A stretch of DNA of 10,240 nt from Acidobacteriota bacterium (GTDB taxonomy: Bacteria > Acidobacteriota > Terriglobia > Terriglobales > Acidobacteriaceae), in the NCBI GenBank assembly GCA_021781075.1, contig JAJXXN010000027.1, forward strand, positions 1 to 10,240. Direction: 5' to 3'. Numbering within the stretch: the stretch's first letter is position 1; the number at the start of each line of letters is the position of its first letter. Below the pieces are notes generated by a model. The model made no database searches. It was not told where the DNA came from and was given only the letters and a program-made list of their open reading frames with translations. Positions 1 through 7,849 of the stretch are shown here, one piece after another. Made by a program: the position numbers and the translations under genes.

Positions 1-2
1 TG

Positions 3-635
3 CACCAGCTTGAGCCGCGCGTGCCGGAGCGGCTGATTGTGGCGCACCTGGGCAATGGCGCATCGATTGCCGCGGTCAAAAATGGCCGTGGCATTGACAC
101 ATCAATGAGCATGACGCCGTTCAGCGTGTCGTTGAGCGGCAGCCGCACGGGCGACATGGACCCGGGAGTGATGATTTACCTTTTGCGCAAACTGGCGGAG
201 CAAAAGCCGGCGACGCTGGAGGCGGCCGATGAGTTGGAAGCCATCATCGGCAAGCGCGCGGGGCTGTTGGGCGTGAGCGGGGTGAGCAATGACATGCGCA
301 GCCTGCGCGAGGCAATCGCGCAGGGGGACAAACAGGCGCGGCTTGCGGCAAGCCTGTTCACACGCTCGATTGCCAAGTACATCGCAATTTATTTCGCGGA
401 GCTGGGCGGGGTGGACATGCTGGTTTTCACGGGCGGCATCGGCGAGAATGACGCGGATTCGCGCGCCGAGATCTGCGCGGGCCTGGGCGCGCTCGGCATC
501 CGGCTGGACGCGGAGAAAAACAATTCACGCGGCATGGCAACCATTTCCACCGATGACTCGCGGGTTGAGGTGCGCGTAATTCCCCCCGCCGAGGACCTGA
601 TGATTGTGAACCATGTGTTGCGGCTGATGAATTAG
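3..635 (+). CDS. ackA: Acetate kinase, C-terminal part (5' end outside window)
   Basis: Acetate kinase interconverts acetate + ATP and acetyl phosphate + ADP in the cytoplasm (ASKHA fold). The open frame runs in from the window edge with its first whole codon at 3, and the GTG at 21 is an internal codon, so about 210 of a usual ~400 residues are present. Visible family motifs are HLGNGAS, whose His (codon 45-47) matches the active-site histidine 180 of the Methanosarcina enzyme; DTSM followed by SRTGDMDPG, whose Arg (codon 144-146) matches the catalytic arginine 241; FTGGIGEN in the nucleotide site; and a late PPAEDL whose Glu (591-593) matches the metal-binding glutamate 384. The segment between DTSM and SRTGD (MTPFSVSLSG) departs from the usual TPLEGL(V/M)MGT consensus, so this is a divergent acetate/propionate-kinase family member. 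The stop is TAG at 633-635. No terminator follows. The partner genes pta or xfp would lie upstream and cannot be seen. Confidence 0.92.
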   Translation, partial: HQLEPRVPERLIVAHLGNGASIAAVKNGRGIDTSMSMTPFSVSLSGSRTGDMDPGVMIYLLRKLAEQKPATLEAADELEAIIGKRAGLLGVSGVSNDMRSLREAIAQGDKQARLAASLFTRSIAKYIAIYFAELGGVDMLVFTGGIGENDADSRAEICAGLGALGIRLDAEKNNSRGMATISTDDSRVEVRVIPPAEDLMIVNHVLRLMN

Positions 636-711
636 TTACGACGCGGAGGCTGGCGCGGCGGCGCGGTAATATCCAATGCGCCACGGGCGTGCAGTAGACT
701 GGAATTTTGCG

Positions 712-717
712 AAGGAG
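712..717 (+). promoter_or_regulatory. Ribosome binding site of ctaA (fixes its start)
   Basis: AAGGAG lies nine bases before the ATG at 727. It favours that ATG over the in-frame ATG at 676, which would add 17 hydrophilic residues before the first membrane segment and has no Shine-Dalgarno sequence. Confidence 0.75.
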
Positions 718-726
718 TTCTGCGCG

Positions 727-1656
727 ATGCCACATGCCCACACCCACGCCTCCCCTGCCCTGCGCCGCTATGCGTGGGGCTTTTTGGCCTACTCGATTGC
801 GGTGATTCTGTGGGGGACGATTGTGCGCGCGACGGGCTCCGGCGCGGGATGCGGCGACCACTGGCCGCTGTGCAACGGCACGGTGGTGCAGCGTGCGGCG
901 AGCATGGAAACAATGATTGAGTTCACGCACCGCTTGACGAGCGGGCTCTCGCTCATTGGAGTGCTGGCGCTGGCGGTGTGGAGTTTTCGCGCTACGGCGC
1001 GCGGCCACCTGGCGCGGCACATGGCGGCACTCGCGGTCTTGTTCATGGTGGTTGAGGCGATACTGGGTGCGCTGCTGGTGCTGTTGGGGCTGACCGCGCA
1101 AAGCACCTCGCCGCTGCGGGCGCCTTACCTGGCGCTGCACCTGACCAACACGCTGCTGTTGATTGCGGCACTGTCGTTGACGGCGCATTTTTTGGGGCGC
1201 GACGAGGCGTGCTTCAGCGGCAGGGTGAAGGTGGTTGCGCCGTGGGCGACCTTGGCGGGCGTGCTGGTGCTGATGGTAGTGGCCGTGACGGGCTCGCTGG
1301 CCGCATTGGGCGACACACTCTTCCCTGCCGCGACGATCACGACGGCCTTGCGCCAGGATTTTACTGCGACCAGCAACTGGCTGTTGCGCTGGCGCTGGAC
1401 GCACCCGACGGTCGCGTTGATGGCAGCGGCATTTTTGCTGTGGATGCTGCTCAAGGCGCTCGACGACACGAGGCAGCGGAGGCTGGCGTACTTCATCCTC
1501 GCGCTCCTGCTGTTGGAGTATGGGTTGGGCGCGCTGAATGTGGCTTTGCTGGCCCCGGTGTGGATGCAGGTGGCGCACCTGTTGGCGGCGGATGTGCTTT
1601 GGGTGGCACTGGTGATACTGGCGGCGCGTATGACCGTGGTGCGACGCGAAGCCTGA
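727..1656 (+). CDS. ctaA: Heme A synthase (CtaA/Cox15 family)
   Basis: This integral membrane enzyme oxidises the C8 methyl of heme O to a formyl group, giving heme A for aa3-type cytochrome oxidases. The 309-residue product has the expected size and about eight hydrophobic segments in two four-helix halves. The signature RATGSGAGCGDHWPLC follows the first helix and carries the two loop cysteines of the family (C42 and C49). E65 and H68 in EFTHR match the conserved Glu and His of helix 2. H138 (ALHLTN), H226 (THPTVA) and H284 (VAHLLAAD) complete the four heme-ligand histidines. The start at 727 is chosen because of the AAGGAG nine bases upstream. The gene stands alone, with no ctaB or oxidase subunit in the window. 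It follows ackA after 91 bp and precedes the aminotransferase after about 100 bp. All catalytic residues expected for the family are present. Confidence 0.93.
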   Translation: MPHAHTHASPALRRYAWGFLAYSIAVILWGTIVRATGSGAGCGDHWPLCNGTVVQRAASMETMIEFTHRLTSGLSLIGVLALAVWSFRATARGHLARHMAALAVLFMVVEAILGALLVLLGLTAQSTSPLRAPYLALHLTNTLLLIAALSLTAHFLGRDEACFSGRVKVVAPWATLAGVLVLMVVAVTGSLAALGDTLFPAATITTALRQDFTATSNWLLRWRWTHPTVALMAAAFLLWMLLKALDDTRQRRLAYFILALLLLEYGLGALNVALLAPVWMQVAHLLAADVLWVALVILAARMTVVRREA

Positions 1657-1758
1657 AAACGCGGCAATTCTTTTCCCTTGCCTCCGGGCTTGCGCGGGGT
1701 TAGGTTGATAGATGCACGAGAAACCATTCCACTGAAATGTTCATGAGGAGCGCCGCAA

Positions 1759-2979
1759 ATGACCCACTCGACAGCACCGGTGCGCACCACGACGGATTTC
1801 AGCCGCCGCAATTTCTTCCGCATGGCGGCAGGAGCATCGGCACTGGCTACCATGCCGCTGCTCAGCGAGATGGAGATGGCGCGGGCGCAGATGCCGCGTT
1901 TCACCGACCCGGACAAGGGCATACATATTGATGCCAACGAGAATCCCCTGGGGCCATCGGCAGCCGCACGGCAGGCGATTGAAGAGATCATCCCGCGCAG
2001 TGGACGCTACCTCTTCCCGTACAAGGACAAGTTCACCGACCTGTTTGCTGAGACAGTCAACGTAAAGCCGGAAAATGTTGTTGCGTTTGCCGGCTCGACG
2101 CAGGCGCTGCATTTTGCCATCCTCGCGCATACATCCAAAGAGCGCGGCCTGGTCATGGCCGATCCTGGCTACGAGCCCCCAATGTGGGCGGCGAAGTTCA
2201 ATGGCGCGCCCATCTTCCAGGTTCCGCTGGCCGACCCACGGGGAAAGGCGTCGCACGATGTGCGTGCGATGCTGAAGGCGACGGCGACACCGGGCGTGAT
2301 TTACCTTTGCAACCCGAACAACCCGACAGGCACGGCGACAAGCCGCGCGGAGATTGAGTACGCGGTGGAGAACGCGCCGAAGGACACACTGGTGCTTATC
2401 GACGAGGCGTACATCCATTTCTCCGACGAGCAGCCGTCGCTTGATTTTGTGCGCGCGGGGAGGAATGTGATTGTACTGCGCACCTTCTCTAAGCTTTATG
2501 GCATGGCCGGCCTGCGGCTGGGATGCGCAATCGGCCGCGAGGATTTGGTGAAGCAGCTTGTGCCCTATGGGGCGGACAACCCGCTGCCAGTGACGGCGGT
2601 GGCGGCGGGCAGGGCCAGTCTTTTGGAGAAGGACCTGGTGGCCACGCGCAAGAAAATCAATGCGGAGACGCGCGAGGCGGCCTTTGCGTGGCTGCGCGAT
2701 GCCGGTTACAACTGCACGCCCTCCGTGAGCAACTGCTTTTTGCTGGATGTGAAGCGGCCGGGCAGAGAGGTGATTGCCGCCCTCGCCCAAAAAAATGTCT
2801 TTGTAGGCAGACTGTGGCCAAGCTGGCCAACCTGGGTGCGCATCACGGTGGGCACGCCGGAGGAGATGCAGATTTTCCGCAAGGCTTTCAGCGAAGTGAT
2901 GAGCCGGACGACGGCGCACTTTGGCGAGCCACCGGTGAAGGCGTGGCGGCGGGAGTTCCCCTATGCGCGGTTGTCGTAG
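1759..2979 (+). CDS. Tat-exported class I/II aminotransferase, HisC-like
   Basis: This is a fold-type I, PLP-dependent aminotransferase closest to histidinol-phosphate aminotransferase. Residues 1-43 form a twin-arginine signal: S15-R16-R17-N18-F19-F20-R21, a small hydrophobic stretch (about 22-35), then an A-R-A cleavage site at 41-43. The mature part begins with the HisC-like DANENPLGPS. It has NPNNPTG at 185-191, DEAY at 215-218 (Asp contacts the PLP ring nitrogen), the Schiff-base lysine K245 in SKLYGMAGLRLG with phosphate-binding R253, and a C-terminal WVRITVGTPEE in which R361 matches the carboxylate-binding arginine. The total is 406 residues, against about 350-360 for cytoplasmic HisC, the excess being mainly the leader. 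The start is supported by GAGGAG at 1745-1750, eight bases upstream. No other his gene is near, so a role in histidine synthesis is doubtful. Tat export fits an enzyme that binds PLP before translocation. The periplasmic substrate is unknown. Confidence 0.9.
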   Translation: MTHSTAPVRTTTDFSRRNFFRMAAGASALATMPLLSEMEMARAQMPRFTDPDKGIHIDANENPLGPSAAARQAIEEIIPRSGRYLFPYKDKFTDLFAETVNVKPENVVAFAGSTQALHFAILAHTSKERGLVMADPGYEPPMWAAKFNGAPIFQVPLADPRGKASHDVRAMLKATATPGVIYLCNPNNPTGTATSRAEIEYAVENAPKDTLVLIDEAYIHFSDEQPSLDFVRAGRNVIVLRTFSKLYGMAGLRLGCAIGREDLVKQLVPYGADNPLPVTAVAAGRASLLEKDLVATRKKINAETREAAFAWLRDAGYNCTPSVSNCFLLDVKRPGREVIAALAQKNVFVGRLWPSWPTWVRITVGTPEEMQIFRKAFSEVMSRTTAHFGEPPVKAWRREFPYARLS

Positions 2980-3020
2980 GCGGAAAAATCATTGCCCTAG
3001 GATCATTCAACCCATGTGGA

Positions 3021-3039
3021 GTGCGCGGCACCGGCGCAC
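3021..3039 (+). other. GC-rich hairpin after the aminotransferase gene
   Basis: GTGCGC (3021-3026) and GCGCAC (3034-3039) are perfect inverted arms around a 7-base GC-rich loop, about 40 bp after the stop codon at 2979. No T-run follows, so it is not a canonical intrinsic terminator. It could be a transcript 3'-end structure or chance in GC-rich DNA. Confidence 0.3.
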
Positions 3040-3062
3040 GCCGCCCTTCGCACCGGGCGATG

Positions 3063-3092
3063 GAATGAACTAACCTGAAGCCAGGTTCATTC
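3063..3092 (+). promoter_or_regulatory. Inverted-repeat hairpin upstream of the hydrolase gene
   Basis: AACCTG (3072-3077) and CAGGTT (3082-3087) pair around the loop AAGC. The stem can be extended by GAATG (3063-3067) pairing with CATTC (3088-3092), leaving a 4-base bulge. Alternatively GAATGAAC (3063-3070) and GTTCATTC (3085-3092) form a perfect 8-bp inverted repeat. It ends 25 bases before the ATG at 3118 and has no T-tract, so a leader hairpin or an operator is more likely than a terminator. TCATTCAAC occurs directly repeated at 3003-3011 and 3087-3095. Confidence 0.4.
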
Positions 3093-3117
3093 AACGGGGC
3101 GGCAGAGATTGTTTGCG

Positions 3118-4251
3118 ATGAGTTTGAGATTGCGTTTTGTTACCGTCATTTTTTTGGCGGTGATGTTGCTGGTGTGGGCGCAGGGCCCGGGGATGGCGCA
3201 GGGGCTGAAGCCGCGCGTGATTGTCTTTGTGCACGGGCTGCATGGGGACCGCACGTCGTGGCGCGCGTCGAACGGGGCGTACTGGCCGCAGATGGTGCAG
3301 ACGGACCCGCACTTCGCGCATTCGGACGTGGTGGTGGCGGAGTACCCGACGCCCTCGCTGCATGGTCAGTACTCGACGTCCCAGCTTGCGGAGATTTTAT
3401 GGCAGAGCCTCAACCAGCAGCAGGTGTGGGAGCACCGCGAGGTGGTGATCATCGCGCACAGCCTGGGCGGGATATTGAGCGAGGAGATGCTGTTGAACCA
3501 CCCGGCGGACGCGGCGCGGGTGGTGTTTGTGGTTGCGTACGCGACGCCTCACCAGGGTTCTTTTGTGGCCAACCTGGCCAAGGTTTACGACAAGGACCCG
3601 CTGCTGAGCGATTTGCGCGACGGCAACGACAATACGTTTTTGATGGACCTGGAGCAGCGTTGGCGGAGCACGCCGGAGGTGGCGCGCATCCACCGCTTCT
3701 GCGCCTACGAGAGCCTGGACACGCAGTCGGGCGAGGGGATCGGGAAGGTGCTCCATGCGCACACGCGGGTGGTGAGTTATTACAGCGCGACGTATGGCTG
3801 CGATGCGGACACCCCGCCGCAGAAGATCAACGCGGACCACATAGACATCATCAAGCCGGCAAGCCGGAATGCCGAGGCGTACAAATTTTTCGCGCGGCTT
3901 TATGCGAGCCACCCGATCATCGACACGGTGGAGAGCGTGCGCGACAAGGAGGTGACGGGGCTGGGCGTGGAGTGCAACAAGAGGATGGCCAACCCCGACC
4001 TGCAGGTGGCGGTGGCGCTTGACGGCGCGTTGAACGAGCAGGTTTTGTCGGCGGAGGCGGAGTACTTCAACACGGAGAAGATCCGCAATGCGGCCCCGCC
4101 CACGGTGGTGAAGATTGACGGCAACGGGATTGCGCATGTTTCCTACTCGTTCGAGGGCGAGGGACGGGGTTGGCTGCTCGGTTGCCCGACGGGCCGCGCG
4201 TCGATTGTGGTGCACTTCAAGATTCAAAGCCGGGTGCCGGTGCGGGAGTAA
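3118..4251 (+). CDS. Secreted alpha/beta-hydrolase (lipase/esterase-like)
   Basis: The predicted product is a 377-residue exported serine hydrolase. The signal peptide has basic residues at 4-6, a hydrophobic core at about 8-21 and a likely cut after A27 (PGMA). It is followed by a first beta strand and the oxyanion-hole motif VIVFVHGLHG (HG at 39-40). The nucleophile is S115 in AHSLGG (113-118), and the catalytic histidine is probably H241 in NADHIDIIKPAS, a pattern seen in SERAC1/PGAP1-like hydrolases. The acid of the triad is not obvious: the strand VVSYYSA lacks an Asp/Glu where relatives often have one. Residues after about 265 form an extra, probably beta-rich region with two cysteines that I do not recognise. 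ATG 3118 is preferred to the in-frame TTG at 3109, because it puts the basic n-region at the very N-terminus and a weak AGAG lies about 10 bases upstream. Substrate is unknown; an ester lipid or a polymer is possible. Confidence 0.8.
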   Translation: MSLRLRFVTVIFLAVMLLVWAQGPGMAQGLKPRVIVFVHGLHGDRTSWRASNGAYWPQMVQTDPHFAHSDVVVAEYPTPSLHGQYSTSQLAEILWQSLNQQQVWEHREVVIIAHSLGGILSEEMLLNHPADAARVVFVVAYATPHQGSFVANLAKVYDKDPLLSDLRDGNDNTFLMDLEQRWRSTPEVARIHRFCAYESLDTQSGEGIGKVLHAHTRVVSYYSATYGCDADTPPQKINADHIDIIKPASRNAEAYKFFARLYASHPIIDTVESVRDKEVTGLGVECNKRMANPDLQVAVALDGALNEQVLSAEAEYFNTEKIRNAAPPTVVKIDGNGIAHVSYSFEGEGRGWLLGCPTGRASIVVHFKIQSRVPVRE

Positions 4252-4265
4252 AGCGCGCGGCAGTG

Positions 4266-4294
4266 AAAAGCCCCGCGGTTGGCGGGGCTTTTTT
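4266..4294. terminator. Bidirectional intrinsic terminator
   Basis: The perfect 11-bp arms AAAAGCCCCGC (4266-4276) and GCGGGGCTTTT (4282-4292) enclose the 5-base loop GGTTG. The plus-strand transcript ends in TTTTTT, and the A-run on the left arm gives a U-run for the minus-strand transcript. It lies 15 bp after the hydrolase stop and about 20 bp beyond the receptor stop, so it serves both convergent genes. Confidence 0.95.
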
Positions 4295-4315
4295 GATTGA
4301 GGAGGCGGGGCGCGG

Positions 4316-7300
4316 TTAGAACTGCACCTTGACGGCGAAGACGGCGTTGAAGGGCTCGCCGGGGCCGATGCCGGGGTTGCCGAGGTATGGGCCAATGGTG
4401 GAACCGATGGCGCCGCCGGAGCCGAGATAGGCGCCCGGGTATCCGACGGGGGCAAGGTTCATGCGATTGAATACGTTGAAGAGGTCCGCGCGGAATTGCA
4501 GGTTCACATCCCGCACAACCTTCGTATTCTTGATCACCGTCAGGTCAACGGCGGAATAGCCTGGGTTGTTGAATTGGCCGCGGCGCTGCGGCGAGTAAGT
4601 GTAACTCTGCCCCGGGTCGCAGACGTAAGGAGTGATCGTGTCCGCGCAAACATACGACTGCTGGTTCGGCGTGCTGGGGCCGTAATCGGTAAACGATGCC
4701 GGATTGAACCACTGCACATAGCCGGGGTTGCCGCCGCTCGGCGCCACAAGCTTGTGGCTGATGCCCTGGTAGGGGTTGCCAATCTGGAAGGCGCGGTCGG
4801 CGTACTCACCATTGTTGCTGGGGTTGGTGGCCGAAAGCACGGTGAAAGGCAGGCCGCCGTGGAAGCTGAAGTCGGAGCTGAACTCCCAGCCCTTGCTCAG
4901 GCGCTCGGGGCCGCGGAACTTCGGCACAATGTAATCGACATACCCGGTGAAGTTCTGGCGCTCATCAAAGTCGGAGTTGCCGTACTCAGCCTTCTCGTTG
5001 AGCGGGTTCTGCGGCAGATAGGGCAGAAGCCCGGTTTCATAGTCGAGGGCATGGCCCCAGGTGTAACCGAGCGAGGCGGAAAGCCCTCGCCAGCTTTGCA
5101 GGCGCAGAGAAGTCTGCAAGGAGTTGTAATTCGAGTTGAGGCTGCTTTTCGCCGTGTCAATCACACCGTACTGCTGAAATTGCCCGTAGTAGGGGCGGGT
5201 GGCGTTGGGATTGTTAAAGAGCGCAGTGCCCGGCTGGGCGGGATTGATGTCAAAGATGCCCATCAGGTGCGTGGCATGGTTGCCAACATAACCAACCTGG
5301 AAAATCACGTTGGAGCTGATGCTCTGCTGGATGTTCAGGTCGATGGACTGGGTGTAGGAGGGGCGGAAGTTCCGGTCGAAATTCGAGAGACTGACGCCGG
5401 TCGCCGTGGCCTGGTTCGATAGAGCCTGCGTGTAGTTCTCAAAGACCGGTACGCCGGGCGCAATGATTGTGGATGCGTTGCCGGTGGCCTGCACGACTTC
5501 GTTTGCGCCCGCGGGGTTCAGCTCCGGCCCGAAGACCGAGATGTTCTGCAGGCTGTTGTTCTGCAGAATTGACTTGAGGTAAATGGAGTCGTAGTAGAAA
5601 CCATAGCCGCCGCGCAGCACGGACTTGCCCGCATCATCAAGCTGGTAGCTGAAGCCGATGCGCGGGCTGATGCCGCCCCAGAACTTGTTGTACAGGTTGG
5701 AAACATCCTTGCCGACAACCGCAAGGCCGGTGTTGGCAATGGACGGGTCGAAAACTGAAAGGTCCTGCTTGCCTGTGTGCAGCGGGCCTTCGTAGTCATA
5801 ACGCACGCCGTAATTCAGGCTGAGGCGCTTCTGCAGTTTCCACGTATCCTGCGCGTAGAGCGAGAAGGTGTTGATGTAGACCATGCGCTTGGGGTCGCCG
5901 AGGATGATGGAGGACGAGGAGGGGTCATAGCAGCCGGCAAGGAAGTCGGCGAGATAGGTGCTGTTGAGGTCGTAGTTGAAGCCGGGCGTCTGGCCAAGGT
6001 TCTGCGTCGCCAGTGCCGCGCAACTGCTGCCGGTGTTGCCGCTCCAGGGGCCCTGCGAGCCATCGAAGTAAATGGTGCCGCGCTGGCCTGTCTGGTAGAA
6101 ATCATCCACCTGGGCCTGGCGATATTCGCCGCCGAACTTCATCTCGTGCGCGCCCTTGGTCCAGGCCAGATTTTCATCCAGGTGGCCGGTGGTGTCGTTG
6201 CGGCCGGAGTTGGGGGTGATGCCGATGGGGTCAAAGCCTGCGCCGCTGGCCGTGAGGCCATTGTTGCCGCCAACAGCTGAAATTTTAATATTCGGCGCGC
6301 CGGCAAGCGCGGGCGAAGTGACGCCTGTATCAAGCCCGAGGCCCTGCAGGTTGAAGTTGGTGTTGGCGTCCGAGAAGACTTGATTGAAATAGCTGACACC
6401 CGCCGAAAGCTGGTTGGTGATGTTGGGCGAGATGACGCGGTTGTAAACCAGTGAGAAGTTCTGCACGTGGATGGGCGCGTTTTCAAAGTAGTAGTAGTCC
6501 TGCGAGTTGGTCGGCGCCTGCTGCGTGCCCTGCCCGATAAACCAGACGAAGGAGAGATGATCGCGGTCCGTGAGGCTGTGGTCGAGGTGGATGAGCCCGT
6601 TGTAGCTGTGGCCGGTTTCGTTGGCTGTGGAGATGTAGTTGGGAGCGGTCGCAGGGCCGGTCAGAAGCGAGGAGGGCCAGAGGCCGGCGTAGGAACCGGA
6701 GCCATTGAGAAGGTTCGAGGAGACGGAGTTGTGCGGGATGCCGTAAAAATCCAGCAACTGATAGGCGAGGTTCTGGTAGGCGGTGGAAGGCTCGGTGGCG
6801 GTGTTGCCCGCGCCAATGACAAAGTGCTCGTACTCACCGCCGAGGAAGAAGAAGGTTTTGTCGTGCCAGATGGGCCCGCCGACAGAGTAGCCGTAATGCA
6901 GGTCGCGCGTTTTCAGCTTCACGCCCGTGACCGGGTTGGTTGCCTGAAAAAATTCATTGTGGTTGTAGTAGTACCCGGAGCCGTGGAGGTTGTTTGAACC
7001 CGATTTCATAATCACATTGGCTGTGCCGCCGGAGTTGCGGCCAAGCTCGACGGTCCCGGAGGAGACGAAGCTGAAGTTCTCGATGGAGTCGATGGGAAGA
7101 ATCACACCCGGGATCGCCGAGACGCCGCCCTGGTTCACCGCCGGCTCATTCCACCAGAGGTCGTTGTTATCAGTGCCCTCAATCTGCCAGTTGACGTTGT
7201 TGGAGCGGGAGCCGTTGACGGCGCCGTTGCCAGCGCCGCCGCCGGTGGAGAAACCGGTAAAGCCGGTGGTCTGCGCGAGCATCTGCGTGAAGTCGCGGCC

Positions 7301-7756
7301 CGAGTTGGGAATGTTCTGCACGGCAAGTTCAGGCAGCACTGTGGTCTGCTGGTCGCTTACAGTGTCAATGGCGAGCTGGTCGGCGGTGACGGTGACGGTT
7401 TCACCGCTGGACGCAACCACAAGCTTCACAGGCAGCGCATAGGTGGTGCCGGCGGTCACCGGCACCTTCTCCACCTTGATGGTTTTGAAGCCGGTGGCTG
7501 CAATGGTGATGGTGTAAGACCCGAGAGGCATTTCGGCAAACGCAAAGTCGCCGGCGGATGATGTTGCCGCCTTGTACGTGGTGTTGGTTGCTGTCTCCAC
7601 CGCGATGACCTGCGCGCCGGGAACCACCGCGCCGGATTGGTCCGTCACCGTGCCGCTGATGGCCCCGCGGAAAGTTTGGGCATTGAGCACGGGTAAGAAG
7701 AGTGCCAGCACTGGAACAAGGAAAATGAGTGTGCGTAGGGTGCGAAGATGCTTCAT
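4316..7756 (-). CDS. Oar-like TonB-dependent outer-membrane receptor
   Basis: The product has 1146 residues. The signal peptide is residues 1-26 (cut after LNA). A carboxypeptidase-regulatory-like / Ig-like beta domain follows at about 29-115 (GAISGTVTDQSGAVVPGA, then PLGSYTITIAATGFK). A TonB plug lies at about 125-265, with NSGRDFTQML, VNWQIEGTDNND and ANVIMKSGSNNLHGSG. The rest, about 270-1146, is a long beta-barrel with alternating aromatic strands, among them WGGISPRIGFSYQLD and VLRGGYGFYYD, and it ends in VKVQF, a terminal aromatic residue typical of Bam-assembled barrels. Such proteins import large ligands through the outer membrane using TonB energy; in acidobacteria many are thought to take up carbohydrates or peptides, but no substrate can be read here. 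The ATG at 7756 follows an excellent GAGGAAGGA at 7762-7770. There is no neighbouring SusD-like, sigma/anti-sigma or glycosidase gene. The frame is intact and dense ORFs on the opposite strand are GC-driven shadows. Confidence 0.93.
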   Translation of the reverse strand: MKHLRTLRTLIFLVPVLALFLPVLNAQTFRGAISGTVTDQSGAVVPGAQVIAVETATNTTYKAATSSAGDFAFAEMPLGSYTITIAATGFKTIKVEKVPVTAGTTYALPVKLVVASSGETVTVTADQLAIDTVSDQQTTVLPELAVQNIPNSGRDFTQMLAQTTGFTGFSTGGGAGNGAVNGSRSNNVNWQIEGTDNNDLWWNEPAVNQGGVSAIPGVILPIDSIENFSFVSSGTVELGRNSGGTANVIMKSGSNNLHGSGYYYNHNEFFQATNPVTGVKLKTRDLHYGYSVGGPIWHDKTFFFLGGEYEHFVIGAGNTATEPSTAYQNLAYQLLDFYGIPHNSVSSNLLNGSGSYAGLWPSSLLTGPATAPNYISTANETGHSYNGLIHLDHSLTDRDHLSFVWFIGQGTQQAPTNSQDYYYFENAPIHVQNFSLVYNRVISPNITNQLSAGVSYFNQVFSDANTNFNLQGLGLDTGVTSPALAGAPNIKISAVGGNNGLTASGAGFDPIGITPNSGRNDTTGHLDENLAWTKGAHEMKFGGEYRQAQVDDFYQTGQRGTIYFDGSQGPWSGNTGSSCAALATQNLGQTPGFNYDLNSTYLADFLAGCYDPSSSSIILGDPKRMVYINTFSLYAQDTWKLQKRLSLNYGVRYDYEGPLHTGKQDLSVFDPSIANTGLAVVGKDVSNLYNKFWGGISPRIGFSYQLDDAGKSVLRGGYGFYYDSIYLKSILQNNSLQNISVFGPELNPAGANEVVQATGNASTIIAPGVPVFENYTQALSNQATATGVSLSNFDRNFRPSYTQSIDLNIQQSISSNVIFQVGYVGNHATHLMGIFDINPAQPGTALFNNPNATRPYYGQFQQYGVIDTAKSSLNSNYNSLQTSLRLQSWRGLSASLGYTWGHALDYETGLLPYLPQNPLNEKAEYGNSDFDERQNFTGYVDYIVPKFRGPERLSKGWEFSSDFSFHGGLPFTVLSATNPSNNGEYADRAFQIGNPYQGISHKLVAPSGGNPGYVQWFNPASFTDYGPSTPNQQSYVCADTITPYVCDPGQSYTYSPQRRGQFNNPGYSAVDLTVIKNTKVVRDVNLQFRADLFNVFNRMNLAPVGYPGAYLGSGGAIGSTIGPYLGNPGIGPGEPFNAVFAVKVQF

Positions 7757-7761
7757 GTGCG

Positions 7762-7770
7762 TCCTTCCTC
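7762..7770 (-). promoter_or_regulatory. Strong ribosome binding site of the receptor gene
   Basis: GAGGAAGGA on the minus strand, five bases before the ATG at 7756, confirms the start and suggests efficient translation. Confidence 0.85.
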
Positions 7771-7849
7771 AAAAAAATTGATGCGGATGTGTTTTTTGTG
7801 GGTACAACAGGGGTGGGGAAAGTTCAGCGGGAACAGCAACAGCCACGGA

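Noticed and set aside
427..1578. Long minus-strand open frame opposite ackA and ctaA
   Set aside because: The product is Arg/Gln/His-rich with no recognisable domain and lies antisense to two clear genes. It is a product of high GC content.
1741..2919. Long minus-strand frame opposite the aminotransferase
   Set aside because: Low-complexity Arg/His-rich translation antisense to a well-supported gene.
3174..4022. Plus-strand frame inside the hydrolase gene in another frame
   Set aside because: Gly/Ala/Arg-rich translation without motifs; the hydrolase frame has a signal peptide and catalytic motifs.
3397..4455. Minus-strand frame across the terminator and both convergent gene ends
   Set aside because: It would read through a perfect intrinsic terminator, and the composition is shadow-like.
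4496..5422. Plus-strand frame opposite the receptor barrel
   Set aside because: Antisense shadow of a complete receptor gene, with no family motif.
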